From Hyphomicrobiales bacterium (GTDB lineage: Bacteria > Pseudomonadota > Alphaproteobacteria > Rhizobiales > Xanthobacteraceae): a DNA stretch of 64,000 nt. Both the position numbers and the translations under genes were made by a program. Location: the NCBI GenBank assembly GCA_017305535.1, contig JAFKKN010000001.1:297145-361144 (forward strand), in the 5' to 3' direction. Below the pieces are notes generated by a model that was given only the letters and a program-made list of their open reading frames with translations, made no database searches and was not told the origin of the DNA. This document shows, in pieces, positions 43,288 to 52,904 of this stretch (its first letter is position 1; each line of letters opens with the position of its first letter).

Positions 43288-44613
43288 TTAACCGCGGAAG
43301 ATACGCTTGGCGTTGCGTTCCGCCGACGCCATTGCCGTCTTCACGTCCTCGCGACCCGTCGCATAATTCGCGAACATATCGACCACGACGAAGTCGGCGA
43401 TCGCCGCAGCCGCGTTTTCGCCCATCTTGCCGATGCCAGCCGGAGTATTTGCGGTCTGCGCAACGTCGCGATACGGCGTGTTCTTCGGATCGGCTGTCCA
43501 GATCGGGTTCTTTTCATAATCCAGCAGGAAGGGTGACAGATACCCCTGCGCGGCTTCAACCCAGGGATTGAACTGGGCCGGCTCCATCATGAAAGCGGTG
43601 AACGCCTTGCAGGCCTGCGGGAACTTCGTGAAAGTGTAGATCAGGATCGGGAAGCCGAGATGCAACTCGCGCGTCTTTCCGTCGAGGCCCGGCGGCAGAT
43701 GCGCGTGATTGATATCCTCCGCCATCGCCGGGTTTTCCTTCTTCGCCGCAACGTAGATCGAGATCCCGTTGACGGTGAGATGGAGTTGCCCTGCGAGGAA
43801 CGCCTTGTTGTTGTTGCTGTCGTTCCACGACGCCGTGCCGGGAATGAAATTCTCATAGAGCTGCTTGACGTACTCCAGCGCTTTCGCGGTCTCCGGCGAA
43901 TTGATGACGACCTTGTTGTTCTTGTCGATCAGATTGCCGCCGTGCGCCCACAACGCCCAGTGCAGCCAGCCGTTGGCATCACCAGAGGCGTGGCCGAGGG
44001 CCATGCCGGCCGGCGTGCCGTTCTTGTTCATTCCCTTGACCAGATCGAGGAAACCGCCGAGGTCTTTGGGAAACTCCTTGTGACCGGCTTTTTCCGCCGC
44101 CTTCATGCGGTAGTTGACAAGTCCGCCGGTCGCGGCCACCGGAATGCCGATCCACTTGCCGTCCAGCATGCCATAGGCCTTGCCGGACTCGGCCCATCCG
44201 CCGCACTTTTTGGCGAGATAGTCGGCGACGTCGGTCACGTCTGTGCATTTGCTGGGGAACAGGAATGGCAGCGAGTACAGGCCCCAGACCATGTCGAGGC
44301 CCTGACCGGTATTCGCCGCAACCGAGGCCTTGGGCTGAATGTCGTCGTAGGCTTCGTTCGAGACATTGATGGTGATGTTGTTGGCCTTCTGGAAGGCATC
44401 GACGATCTTCATGAAAGCGACGTCTTCGGCTTCGACGAAGCGCTTCCAGCGCAGCAGGTTGAGCTTGGCGCCGGCCTCCGGCTTCCATGGCGAGGTCTGC
44501 GCCCAGGCCTTGGCGTAGCCCAGCAACTGCTCGCTCGACATCGTGGCGGCGGCGGCCAGCATTGTCGCGCCACCCTTGAGCAGCGAACGCCGGTCGGTGA
44601 TAAAATTGCTCAT
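43288..44613 (-). CDS. Tat-exported sugar-binding protein of CUT1 ABC importer
   Basis: A 441-residue periplasmic extracellular solute-binding protein (family 1). The N-terminus DRRSLLKGGATMLAAAAT followed by AKAWAQ is a twin-arginine signal. LNLLRWKRFVEAEDVAFMKIVDAFQKANNI and the later WLHWALWAHGG and GKWIGIPVA fit the sugar-binding family. The start is preceded by GGGAGAAG. It lies between the ATPase and permease genes. Confidence 0.9.
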   Translation of the reverse strand: MSNFITDRRSLLKGGATMLAAAATMSSEQLLGYAKAWAQTSPWKPEAGAKLNLLRWKRFVEAEDVAFMKIVDAFQKANNITINVSNEAYDDIQPKASVAANTGQGLDMVWGLYSLPFLFPSKCTDVTDVADYLAKKCGGWAESGKAYGMLDGKWIGIPVAATGGLVNYRMKAAEKAGHKEFPKDLGGFLDLVKGMNKNGTPAGMALGHASGDANGWLHWALWAHGGNLIDKNNKVVINSPETAKALEYVKQLYENFIPGTASWNDSNNNKAFLAGQLHLTVNGISIYVAAKKENPAMAEDINHAHLPPGLDGKTRELHLGFPILIYTFTKFPQACKAFTAFMMEPAQFNPWVEAAQGYLSPFLLDYEKNPIWTADPKNTPYRDVAQTANTPAGIGKMGENAAAAIADFVVVDMFANYATGREDVKTAMASAERNAKRIFRG

Positions 44614-44705
44614 CGTCTTCTCCCTGCCTTTGTTTGTAATTGTAATTATGGACGTCCCTCAAAACCCCGTTTGTTAGCGTCTTGTTGTTATCTGGTGTTA
44701 CCGGA

Positions 44706-45770
44706 TCATAGGCGCCGGCCGGTATCCTTGTCGAACAGATGCGCCACCTCCGCTCGCGGACGAAGATGAATCTTGTCGCCGGGCGCGACCTGATGACGAT
44801 CGCGAAACACCGCGATCAGTTCCTGCGAGCCGATCCGCGCCACAATCTGCGTTTCCGATCCGGTCGGCTCCACCACGGCGACTTCGGCTTCGATGCCGTC
44901 GCTGGCGAGATCGAGATGCTCCGGGCGCACGCCATAGACCATCGGACGGCCATCCGATGCGGCGGGCGCCGAACTGATCGGAAGCCGGCTGCCGTTATCC
45001 GTCTCGACGTAGGGTTGGCCACCATTCACCTTGAGATGGCCGTTGAGAAAATTCATCGCCGGTGAGCCGATGAATCCCGCAACGAACTGGTTTTCGGGCT
45101 GATCGTACAATTCGAGCGGCGATCCCATCTGCTCGACGATGCCGTCGTGCATCACCACGATCTTGTCCGCCATGGTCATGGCTTCGATCTGATCGTGGGT
45201 GACGTAGACCGTGGTGGTCTTGAGCCGTTGGTGCAGTTCCTTGATTTCGGTGCGCATTGCCACGCGCAACTTGGCGTCGAGATTCGACAACGGCTCGTCG
45301 AACAAAAACACCTGCGGATCGCGCACAATCGCACGCCCCATCGCGACACGCTGACGTTGTCCGCCCGAGAGCTGACGGGGATAGCGGTCCAGCAGCGGCG
45401 TGAGATCGAGAATGTCGGCAGCCTTCTTGACGCGGGTGGAAATGTCGTTCGCCTCGGCTTTTCGCAGCTTCAGCGAAAAACCCATGTTCTGGGCAACGGT
45501 CATGTGCGGATAGAGCGCGTAGTTCTGGAACACCATCGCGATGTCGCGTTCCTTCGGCTGCACGTTGTTCACGACGCGGTCGCCGATCGCGATCGTCCCG
45601 GAGGTGATGTTTTCCAATCCGGCCAGCATCCGCAGCAAGGTGGATTTGCCGCAACCGGAAGGACCGACCAGAACAACGAAAGCGCCGTCTTCAATGGGAA
45701 TGCTCACGCCGTGCAGAACTTCAAATCCGCCAAAGGATTTACGCACGTCGCTAATCTGCACCGACGCCAT
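44706..45770 (-). CDS. ABC importer ATPase, UgpC/MsmK type
   Basis: A 354-residue ATPase that energises the sugar importer. Walker A GPSGCGKSTLLRML, signature LSGGQRQRVAMGRAIV, Walker B VFLFDEPLSNLDAKLR and switch His in YVTHDQIEAMTMAD are all intact. A C-terminal MalK-like OB (TOBE) region carries GVRPEHL. It is the first gene of the minus-strand importer operon. Its promoter region (TTGACA, 16 bases, GATAAT on the minus strand) overlaps a LacI-type operator. The start MASVQ at 45770 was chosen; METMASV at 45779 is an alternative. Confidence 0.92.
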   Translation of the reverse strand: MASVQISDVRKSFGGFEVLHGVSIPIEDGAFVVLVGPSGCGKSTLLRMLAGLENITSGTIAIGDRVVNNVQPKERDIAMVFQNYALYPHMTVAQNMGFSLKLRKAEANDISTRVKKAADILDLTPLLDRYPRQLSGGQRQRVAMGRAIVRDPQVFLFDEPLSNLDAKLRVAMRTEIKELHQRLKTTTVYVTHDQIEAMTMADKIVVMHDGIVEQMGSPLELYDQPENQFVAGFIGSPAMNFLNGHLKVNGGQPYVETDNGSRLPISSAPAASDGRPMVYGVRPEHLDLASDGIEAEVAVVEPTGSETQIVARIGSQELIAVFRDRHQVAPGDKIHLRPRAEVAHLFDKDTGRRL

Positions 45771-45890
45771 CGTTTCCATTCCCTCACGTTCGGCGTTGTA
45801 CGGCGCAAACCGTCGCGGCTCTGTTCTCAACTTCCGTTTCGAAGCTGAATGGGGGCATTGTCCCTGCTTGAATCGCCATTATCAATGCAG

Positions 45891-45904
45891 TGGTAGCGCT
45901 GTCA
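45891..45904. promoter_or_regulatory. LacI-type operator in the importer/lacI divergent spacer
   Basis: TGGTAGCGCTGTCA fits the LacI-family pattern TGNNANCGNTNNCA with central CG. On the minus strand it overlaps TTGACA of a good promoter for the ATPase gene. Thirteen bases recur exactly at 47020. Confidence 0.8.
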
Positions 45905-45946
45905 ATAATCATTTAATCGTCAGGACTCTTATGCTATCAGCGCGTC

Positions 45947-46978
45947 ATGGCGCGTGCGCGGACCAGTTCCGGAAAAGTCAGACTCACTGAGGTCGCGAAA
46001 CTCGCGGGCGTCAGTCCGATCACCGCATCACGCTTCTTTCGCAATCCCGAAGCGCTTTCTCCCGGCAAACGCGAACGCGTCGAGAACGCCGCGCGACAAC
46101 TCGGTTACGTTCCCGATCTTGCCGCGCGCGCGCTGGCATCGCGACGCACCGAGGTGATCGGCGTGCTGATCCCGTCCTTCACCAACAACGTCTTCTCCGA
46201 CGTGCTGCGCGGCATCTACGATGGATCGGGCGAAAGCCGCTATTCGATCCAGCTCGTCAACACGCATTACAGCATTCTTCAGGAAGAGAAGCTGTTGCAA
46301 CTGTTCAAGGCACAGCGTCCCGCCGGATTGGTGGTGACCGGCATCAACCAGACCGATGAATCGCGTGCGATCCTGGAGTCGATGAACTGCCCCATTGTTC
46401 AGATCATGGAGCTTGGCCCCGATCCCGTCGACATGATGGTCGGATTCTCTCATAATGCCGCAGCATTTGAGGTGATTTCTCACCTGATCAGCTTGAATTT
46501 CAAGCGGATCGGATTTCTCGGCGCGCGCATGGACCCGCGCGTGCAGCGTCGCCTTGAAGGCTACACCGACGCGATGAAACGCGCGTCGCTATACGATCCG
46601 CGCCTGATCATCGCCACGCCGGTGCCGACGTCGGTGACGATGGGCGGAACGCTGTTCGCAGACCTGCTGATGAAAGCGCCGGATATCGACGCGGTATTCT
46701 GCGTCAACGATGACCTCGCATTGGGAACGCTGTTCGAGTGCCAGCGCCGCCAGATTCAGGTTCCGGAAGACGTCGCGATCGTCGGCTTCAACGATCTCGA
46801 ATACATGGCCTCGGCGGTGCCGCCGCTCACCAGCGTCCGCACCAATCGCTATGACATGGGCAAGACCGCCATCACCATGGTGATGGACGCGATCGAAGGT
46901 CGGCGGCCGGCGACGTCGGTCATCGATCTCGGATATGAACTCATGATCCGTCGCAGTTCCGCGGCCCGCCGCGCATAA
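45947..46978 (+). CDS. LacI-family regulator of the sugar module
   Basis: A 343-residue regulator. The N-terminal HTH reads VRLTEVAKLAGVSPITASRFFRNPEALSPGKRERVENAARQLGYVPDLAARALASRRT (about 11-68), followed by a periplasmic-binding-protein-like effector domain (VIGVLIPSFTNNVFSDVLRGI, DIDAVFCVNDDLALGTL, VAIVGFNDLEYM). It is divergent from the importer and followed by the dehydratase gene; candidate operators lie in front of both. No clear Shine-Dalgarno precedes the ATG, so the transcript might be leaderless. It likely represses until a sugar or sugar acid binds. Confidence 0.9.
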   Translation: MARARTSSGKVRLTEVAKLAGVSPITASRFFRNPEALSPGKRERVENAARQLGYVPDLAARALASRRTEVIGVLIPSFTNNVFSDVLRGIYDGSGESRYSIQLVNTHYSILQEEKLLQLFKAQRPAGLVVTGINQTDESRAILESMNCPIVQIMELGPDPVDMMVGFSHNAAAFEVISHLISLNFKRIGFLGARMDPRVQRRLEGYTDAMKRASLYDPRLIIATPVPTSVTMGGTLFADLLMKAPDIDAVFCVNDDLALGTLFECQRRQIQVPEDVAIVGFNDLEYMASAVPPLTSVRTNRYDMGKTAITMVMDAIEGRRPATSVIDLGYELMIRRSSAARRA

Positions 46979-47019
46979 GCCGCCGCCCCGACGACGGTTT
47001 TCGTCGTTCTCGCCAAATT

Positions 47020-47033
47020 TGGTAGCGCTGTCT
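47020..47033. promoter_or_regulatory. LacI-type operator before the dehydratase gene
   Basis: TGGTAGCGCTGTCT matches the site at 45891 in 13 of 14 bases. It lies 41 bases past the lacI stop and about 137 bases before the dehydratase start. TTGACG follows within a few bases and could be a -35 box. Confidence 0.75.
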
Positions 47034-47169
47034 TTTTGACGTGACTCGTGACTGCGTCTCTGGAACAATGTCGCCTGGACGGCTGCATTCGCGGTCCGTT
47101 CCGTCATCACGCGCAACCACCGCCAGGCGGCCCAACGACCCCTGCGAACAACCGACGCGGGAGGAAACA

Positions 47170-48993
47170 TTGAACAAGAAAACCGATCAGACCACGTCCG
47201 CGACCACCTCTCGCCACAAGCTCCGCTCCACCGAGTGGTTCAACAACCCCCATAACCCGGCGATGACCGCGCTCTATCTCGAGCGCTATCTCAACTACGG
47301 CTTGACCCGCGAGGAATTGCAGTCCGGCAAACCGATCATCGGCATCGCGCAGACCGGCAACGACCTCTCCCCTTGTAACCGGCATCATCTCGACCTCGCC
47401 AAGCGCGTCCGCGAAGGCATCCGCGCCGCCGGTGGTATCGCGATGGAGTTTCCGGTGCATCCGATTCAGGAGACCGGCAAGCGACCGACAGCGGCGCTGG
47501 ATCGCAACCTCGCCTACATGGGCCTCGTCGAAGTGCTGTTCAGTTACCCGCTCGACGGCGTGGTGCTGACCACCGGCTGTGACAAGACCACGCCCGCGTG
47601 CCTGATGGCGGCGGCGACCGTCAATATGCCGGCGATCGTGCTGTCCGGCGGGCCGATGCTCAACGGCTGGTTTAACGGCGAGCGCTCAGGCTCCGGCACG
47701 GTGGTCTGGAAATCGCGTGAGCGCCTTGCCGCCGGCGAGATCGATTACGAGGAATTCATGCGCATCGTCGCATCGTCGGCGCCCTCGGTCGGCCACTGCA
47801 ACACCATGGGCACAGCGTCGACGATGAACTCGCTGGCGGAAGCGCTCGGCATGTCGCTGCCGGGCTGCGCGGCGATCCCGGCGCCTTACCGCGAGCGCGG
47901 CCAGATCGCCTACGAGACCGGCACGCGGATCGTCGAGATGGTATGGGAAGATCTCAAACCATCTGACATTCTGACGCGCGAGGCGTTCGAGAACTGCATC
48001 GTGGTCAACTCCGCGATCGGTGGCTCGACCAACGCGCCGATCCACATCAACGCCCTCGCCCGCCACATCGGCGTCGAACTCTCTATCGACGACTGGCAAA
48101 AATACGGCCACGACGTCCCACTGCTGGTGAACATGCAGCCCGCCGGGTTCTATCTCGGCGAGGAATATCACCGCGCCGGCGGCGTGCCCGCCGTGATCGG
48201 CGAATTGATGCGGCACAAGCGCATCCACAAGAAGGCGATGACCGTCAACGGCCGCACCATGGGCGACAATTGCCGCGATGCGCCGAAACCCGATGGCGAC
48301 GTGATCTGGAACTACGACAAGCCGTTGGTGCAGGATGCCGGTTTCATCGTGCTGCGCGGCAACCTGTTCGATTCCGCGATCATGAAGACCAGCGTGATCT
48401 CCAAAGAGTTTCGCGATCGCTATCTATCCAATCCGAAAGACCCGAACGCATTCGAGGGCCGCGCCATCGTGTTCGAAGGACCGGAAGACTATCACCACCG
48501 CATCGACGATCCGTCGCTCAACATCGACGAACACTGCATCCTGTTCGTGCGCGGCGTCGGGCCGATCGGCTATCCGGGCGGCTCCGAGGTGGTCAACATG
48601 CAACCACCGGCCGCGCTGATCAAACGCGGCATCCTCTCGCTGCCGTGCATTGGCGACGGCCGCCAGTCGGGCACGTCGGGATCGCCGTCGATCCTCAACG
48701 CGACGCCGGAAGCAGCAGCCGATGGTGGCCTCGCCATCCTGAAGACGGGAGACATGGTGCGCATCGACCTCAACAAGGGCAGCGCCAACATCATGATCAC
48801 CGCAGCCGAGGTGAAGCGTCGCCGTGCCGAACTCAAGGCCAAGGGCGGCTTTCCCTACCCCGCGCATCAGACGCCATGGCAGGAGATGTATCGCCAGACG
48901 GTCGGCCAGCATGCCACCGGCGCCTGCATGGAGTTCGCCACGCGCTATCAGGACATCGCCGGCCGTGTCGGCGTCGCCCGCGACAATCACTAG
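47170..48993 (+). CDS. IlvD/EDD-family sugar-acid dehydratase
   Basis: A 607-residue Fe-S dehydratase converting an aldonate to the 2-keto-3-deoxy acid. Three cysteines sit at the cluster-ligand positions: Cys69 ([10 protein letters not shown]), Cys137 ([10 protein letters not shown]) and Cys210 ([10 protein letters not shown]), as in L-arabinonate and D-xylonate dehydratases. [12 protein letters not shown] near the C-terminus is the sugar-acid branch motif. It starts with TTG at 47170, preceded by GGGAGGAAACA. The frame is open further upstream but without a ribosome site. The downstream SDR, 18 bases away, would oxidise the product. D-xylonate, L-arabinonate and L-fuconate are all plausible substrates. 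Confidence 0.9.
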   Translation: MNKKTDQTTSATTSRHKLRSTEWFNNPHNPAMTALYLERYLNYGLTREELQSGKPIIGIAQTGNDLSPCNRHHLDLAKRVREGIRAAGGIAMEFPVHPIQETGKRPTAALDRNLAYMGLVEVLFSYPLDGVVLTTGCDKTTPACLMAAATVNMPAIVLSGGPMLNGWFNGERSGSGTVVWKSRERLAAGEIDYEEFMRIVASSAPSVGHCNTMGTASTMNSLAEALGMSLPGCAAIPAPYRERGQIAYETGTRIVEMVWEDLKPSDILTREAFENCIVVNSAIGGSTNAPIHINALARHIGVELSIDDWQKYGHDVPLLVNMQPAGFYLGEEYHRAGGVPAVIGELMRHKRIHKKAMTVNGRTMGDNCRDAPKPDGDVIWNYDKPLVQDAGFIVLRGNLFDSAIMKTSVISKEFRDRYLSNPKDPNAFEGRAIVFEGPEDYHHRIDDPSLNIDEHCILFVRGVGPIGYPGGSEVVNMQPPAALIKRGILSLPCIGDGRQSGTSGSPSILNATPEAAADGGLAILKTGDMVRIDLNKGSANIMITAAEVKRRRAELKAKGGFPYPAHQTPWQEMYRQTVGQHATGACMEFATRYQDIAGRVGVARDNH

Positions 48994-49011
48994 GCCTCAA
49001 GGAGAACGACA

Positions 49012-49746
49012 ATGTCCGGCCGATTGAAAGGCAAACGCGCATTTGTGACCGCCGCGGCGGCCGGTATTGGCCGCGCCAGCGCCATCGCTTTCGCGCGTGA
49101 AGGCGCAACCGTGATCGCGACGGATATCGACGACAAGCAACTCGCGACACTGACCAAGGAAGGCGTGGCGGAAATCGCCCGCCTCGACGCGCGCGACAGC
49201 GCCGCCGTCTCCGCAATGGCCAAACAGGTCGGCACCGTTGATGTGCTGCTCAACGCCGCCGGCTTCGTGCATCACGGCACGGTGCTGGAGTGCAGCGACG
49301 ACGATTGGGATTTTTCGTTCGACCTTAACGTGAAATCCATGCATCGCACGTTGCGCGCGTTCCTGCCTGGAATGCTGGCAGCCGGGCGCGGCTCGATCAT
49401 CAACATCGCCTCTGCCGCCGGCGTGTTCAAGGCAGCGCCGAACCGCTACGTCTACGGCGCCACGAAAGCCGCTGTCGCCGGCCTCACCCGCGCCGTGGCC
49501 GCCGACTTCATCACCAAGGGCATCCGCTGCAACTGCATCTGTCCCGGCACCATCGAAACACCGTCGATGCTCGGCCGCGCCGCGGCACTCGGCACCGGCG
49601 GCCGCGAAATGTTCGTCAGCCGCCAGCCGATGGGGCGCCTCGGTACCGCAGACGAAATCGCGTCGCTCGCCGTCTATCTCGCCAGCGATGAAAGTGCCTT
49701 CACCACCGGCGTCGCGCACATCATCGACGGCGGCTGGACACTTTAA
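49012..49746 (+). CDS. SDR oxidoreductase, 2-keto-3-deoxy-fuconate dehydrogenase-like
   Basis: A 244-residue classical SDR. The NAD motif is TAAAAGIGRASA, the acidic DIDDKQL segment suits NAD, and NAAG, IASAAGVFKAAPNRYVYGATKAAV give the catalytic Ser-Tyr-Lys. RCNCICPGTIETPSM and IIDGGWTL resemble BDH2/DHRS6 and bacterial 2-keto-3-deoxy-L-fuconate dehydrogenases. Placement 18 bases after a sugar-acid dehydratase supports oxidation of the 2-keto-3-deoxy acid to a diketo acid. AAGGAGA precedes the ATG. Confidence 0.88.
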   Translation: MSGRLKGKRAFVTAAAAGIGRASAIAFAREGATVIATDIDDKQLATLTKEGVAEIARLDARDSAAVSAMAKQVGTVDVLLNAAGFVHHGTVLECSDDDWDFSFDLNVKSMHRTLRAFLPGMLAAGRGSIINIASAAGVFKAAPNRYVYGATKAAVAGLTRAVAADFITKGIRCNCICPGTIETPSMLGRAAALGTGGREMFVSRQPMGRLGTADEIASLAVYLASDESAFTTGVAHIIDGGWTL

Positions 49747-49785
49747 TCCCGTCGTCGCCCTTCGCGGCGCGTCAAAGACGGCGCG

Positions 49786-49832
49786 CACCTCGGGGGGACA
49801 CCCCTCATCAGGTACAGTGTCGTCCCGAGGTG
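49786..49832. repeat. hairpin element between the two SDR genes
   Basis: CACCTCGGG (49786-49794) pairs with CCCGAGGTG (49824-49832). The intervening and following bases (GTGAGCGAAGC) resemble dispersed repeats of this genome type. It interrupts the otherwise same-strand run of sugar genes. Confidence 0.6.
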
Positions 49833-49872
49833 TGAGCGAAGCGCCCCGCAGGATGGCAACAAGGAGCAAGCC

Positions 49873-50619
49873 ATGAACAAGATCGACCTGAATGGCCGCT
49901 GCGCTGTCGTCACCGGCGGCGCGCAGGGTTTCGGACGCGCGATCACCGAACGCTTCGTATCGTCTGGCGCCAAGGTCGCGATCTGGGATCACGATATCGC
50001 GTTGGCGGAGCAGACCGCAAAGCAGATCGGCGCGGCAGTGACCGCGATTCAGGTGGATGTTTCGGATCTGGCTGCGGTCGAGAAGGCGCGCGACTCGACG
50101 CTGACCAAGCTCGGCAAGATCGATATTCTCGTCAACAATGCCGGCATCGCCGGCGTCAACAAGACGGTGTGGGAAACTGATTTTGACGAGTGGCGCAAGG
50201 TGTTGCGCATCAACCTCGACGGCCCTTTCATCTGCTGCAAGGCCGTTGTGCCGACAATGGTGAAACAGAATTACGGCCGCATCGTCAACATCGCCTCGAT
50301 CGCCGGCAAGGAAGGCAATCCGAACGCCGCACACTATTCCGCCTCGAAGGCGGGGCTGATCGCGCTGACCAAATCATTGGGCAAGGAGCTTGCCGGCTAT
50401 GAGATCGCAGTCAACGCGGTAACACCGGCGGCAGCGAAGACCGCCATCTTCGACCAGATGACGCAGCAGCACATCGATTTCATGCTGTCGAAGATTCCCA
50501 AGGGACGTTTCGTGCTGGTGGAAGAACTCGCCGCGATGGTGGCCTGGCTTGCGTCCGAAGACTGCGCCTTCTCGACCGGCGCGGTGTTCGACATTTCCGG
50601 CGGCCGGGCAACGTATTGA
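49873..50619 (+). CDS. SDR oxidoreductase, sugar dehydrogenase-like
   Basis: A 248-residue classical SDR. NAD motif TGGAQGFGRAIT, DHD after the second strand (NAD preference), NNAGIAG, IASIAGKEGNPNAAHYSASKAGL with catalytic Ser-Tyr-Lys. The C-terminus ISGGRATY is typical of L-rhamnose/galactose 1-dehydrogenase-like proteins. It could make the sugar lactone that feeds the dehydratase. Lies 126 bases after the first SDR, with a hairpin repeat in the gap. AAGGAG precedes the ATG. Confidence 0.87.
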   Translation: MNKIDLNGRCAVVTGGAQGFGRAITERFVSSGAKVAIWDHDIALAEQTAKQIGAAVTAIQVDVSDLAAVEKARDSTLTKLGKIDILVNNAGIAGVNKTVWETDFDEWRKVLRINLDGPFICCKAVVPTMVKQNYGRIVNIASIAGKEGNPNAAHYSASKAGLIALTKSLGKELAGYEIAVNAVTPAAAKTAIFDQMTQQHIDFMLSKIPKGRFVLVEELAAMVAWLASEDCAFSTGAVFDISGGRATY

Positions 50620-50636
50620 CGGCGCGACCCACTACT

Positions 50637-50718
50637 CGTCATTGCAAGAAGCGCAAGCGACGAAGCAATCCGATCTCTTGAAGAAGGACTGGATTACTTC
50701 GCTTCGCTCGCAATGACG
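50637..50718. repeat. 82-bp inverted-repeat element between convergent genes
   Basis: CGTCATTGC (50637-50645) pairs with GCAATGACG (50710-50718), with further complementary blocks (CGAAGCAATCC against GGATTACTTCG) inside. It is a REP/BIME-like unit located between the SDR and sulfatase genes and may end both transcripts. Confidence 0.85.
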
Positions 50719-50746
50719 ACTCAATCTCTATTGATCTCGCTCGAGC

Positions 50747-52645
50747 CTACGGCTCGACGATTGCGAAGCTCGGAGTGAAGCTATCGAACAGTCCGAGCAG
50801 TTCCAGCAGCTTCGCCGGATTGCCCTCGATGGTGATCTTCTTCGCGCCCACCGCCTCCGGGAATGTCGTCTGCGTCAGCATGATCGCGTTGAGCGTTGCC
50901 CGCGTCAGCGTCAGCGTCGCATCGGCGTGGTCGGCGCGCTGACCGAAGCGATGGGTCAACGTGCAATTCTCGAGATTGAGCACGAATATTTCGCCGGTGT
51001 CGGTGAATATCCAGTTCAGCACTGCGGTTTTGCCGATGGCTTTGGGGCCGTTGAGCCGCACCGCCAGCAGATCGAAGAACGTATCGAGCGGCAGCGCCGC
51101 GAGCGCATCCGGCGCAACGCCACCGCGCGCCGTCAGCTGCGGCACGCCGTTGCGCAGCTCATGTGCGGCAAACAGATAGGAATTGCGCCAGGTCGCGGCC
51201 TCGGACAGATAACCGAGTTGCTCATAGGCATCGGCCGCGAGATTGCGGGCGTCCTGATTGGCGGGATCGGCGAACACCAGATGATTGGCGATTTCCGCGA
51301 CCCAGCGATATTCGCCCTTGGCGAAATCCGCTTTGGCCTTCGCAAGGGCCGCATCGGCCCCACCGCAATAATCGATGTACTTCCGCGCTGCTTCCGACGG
51401 CGGCAGCGGATCGAGATGCGCCGGGTTGCCGTCGTACCAGCCGAGATACTTTTGGTAGACCGCCTTCGCATTGTGCCGCACCGTGCCGTAATAGCCGCGC
51501 GCGTACCACTGATGCGCAAGACTGTCCGGCAATGTCAGCAATTCGGCGATCTCGTTCGGCGTGTGGCCGTGATTGATCAGCCGCAGCGTCTGGTCGTGAA
51601 CATATTTGTAGAGATCGCGCTGCTTGCTGAGATAATCCTTGATCGCACCCGTGCCCCACACCGGCCAGTGATGCTGGCCGATCAGCGCCTCCGCGCGATC
51701 CCCGAACGTCATCAATGCGACATCGATATAGCGAGACCAGGCTCGGGAATCGCGCACCTCCGCGCCGCGAAACGGCAGAAGGTTGTGAAAATTATGCACG
51801 GCGTTCTCGGCCATGTTGAGGCACTTGAACGCCGGATAGAACATATGCATCTCGGCCGGCGCCTCGCTGTCCGGCGCCATCAGAAAGACGATCTCGATGC
51901 CGTCGACCACGCGCGTCTCGTGATCCTGACGGATCAGATCAGTCGGCGCGATCAGCGTCACGGTACCACTCGATAGCGTCTTGCCGAGCCCGGCATCGAC
52001 CTGTCCCTTGACGCCCTTCGGTAGCAGTGGCCCGAACTGATATTGCGCGCGGCGCACCATCGCGGTGCCGGCCAGCACGTTCTCCTGCGCGATCGCCTCG
52101 ACAAAACCTTCCGGCGCGATCACCGGCACACGCCGGCTGTCGGCATCCTCCTGGGTGATGACACCCTTCACCCCGCCCCAGTGATCGACATGGGAATGGG
52201 TATAGATCACAGCCGCCACCGGCCGCGGCCCGCGATGCTGGCGATAGAGTTCGAGACCGGCGCGCGCGGTGTCGGCCGACACCAGCGGATCGATGACGAT
52301 GACGCCGCTTTCCCCCTCGATCAGCGTCATGTTGGAGATGTCGAGCCCGCGGATCTGATAAATGCCCGGCACCACCTCGAACAGACCGTGACGGCAATTG
52401 AGTTGCGCCTGCCGCCACAGGCTGGGGTGAACGGTCGGAGGTGCGACGTCGTCCTTCAGAAAGGTATAGTCCGCCACGGTCCAGACAGTCCGGCCGGCAT
52501 CGTTCTGGATCGCCGCATCCGGTAGGCTGCCGATGAATCCCCGCTCGGCATCGGCATAGTCTTGTCGATCGGCGAATGGGAGTTCGTTCAGGACGGCAGC
52601 ATTGGCATCCGCGACTTTCGGCTCGGCATTCTTGCGATCGGTCAT
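50747..52645 (-). CDS. SdsA/BDS1-type alkyl sulfatase (MBL fold)
   Basis: A 632-residue class III alkyl sulfatase-like enzyme that hydrolyses alkyl sulfates such as dodecyl sulfate. The zinc motif THSHVDHWGG places HxHxDH at 150-155. LIGQHHWPVWGTGAIKDYLSKQRDLYKYVHDQTLRLINHG and HLVFADPANQDARNLAADAYEQLGYLSEAATWRN form the dimerisation domain. The last 130 residues are the SCP2-like domain expected to hold the alkyl chain. No signal peptide is visible, unlike secreted SdsA1, so it is probably cytosolic. GGGAGG precedes the ATG at 52645. Confidence 0.92.
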   Translation of the reverse strand: MTDRKNAEPKVADANAAVLNELPFADRQDYADAERGFIGSLPDAAIQNDAGRTVWTVADYTFLKDDVAPPTVHPSLWRQAQLNCRHGLFEVVPGIYQIRGLDISNMTLIEGESGVIVIDPLVSADTARAGLELYRQHRGPRPVAAVIYTHSHVDHWGGVKGVITQEDADSRRVPVIAPEGFVEAIAQENVLAGTAMVRRAQYQFGPLLPKGVKGQVDAGLGKTLSSGTVTLIAPTDLIRQDHETRVVDGIEIVFLMAPDSEAPAEMHMFYPAFKCLNMAENAVHNFHNLLPFRGAEVRDSRAWSRYIDVALMTFGDRAEALIGQHHWPVWGTGAIKDYLSKQRDLYKYVHDQTLRLINHGHTPNEIAELLTLPDSLAHQWYARGYYGTVRHNAKAVYQKYLGWYDGNPAHLDPLPPSEAARKYIDYCGGADAALAKAKADFAKGEYRWVAEIANHLVFADPANQDARNLAADAYEQLGYLSEAATWRNSYLFAAHELRNGVPQLTARGGVAPDALAALPLDTFFDLLAVRLNGPKAIGKTAVLNWIFTDTGEIFVLNLENCTLTHRFGQRADHADATLTLTRATLNAIMLTQTTFPEAVGAKKITIEGNPAKLLELLGLFDSFTPSFAIVEP

Positions 52646-52904
52646 GGTTGCCTCCCTGTACGCGTCACCGTGTTCTCGATCTTGCGCGGCCACGACCGCT
52701 TGCGCAAGCGGAAGACGTCTGAGCATCGCCCGGATCGCGACGATGGTGGCCTGATTTGCCAGCTAACGGCGATCTCAACTGGGACGCGCTGGCTTTCCAC
52801 GAGTCAGTGCCCTGTCGGACACGCTTGATCTTCATCAGGGCCAATGGGATGACTACTGTCGTAGAAAGCCAACCAAATGGCTTGTGTCTGGGGAGAGGAA
52901 GCCT

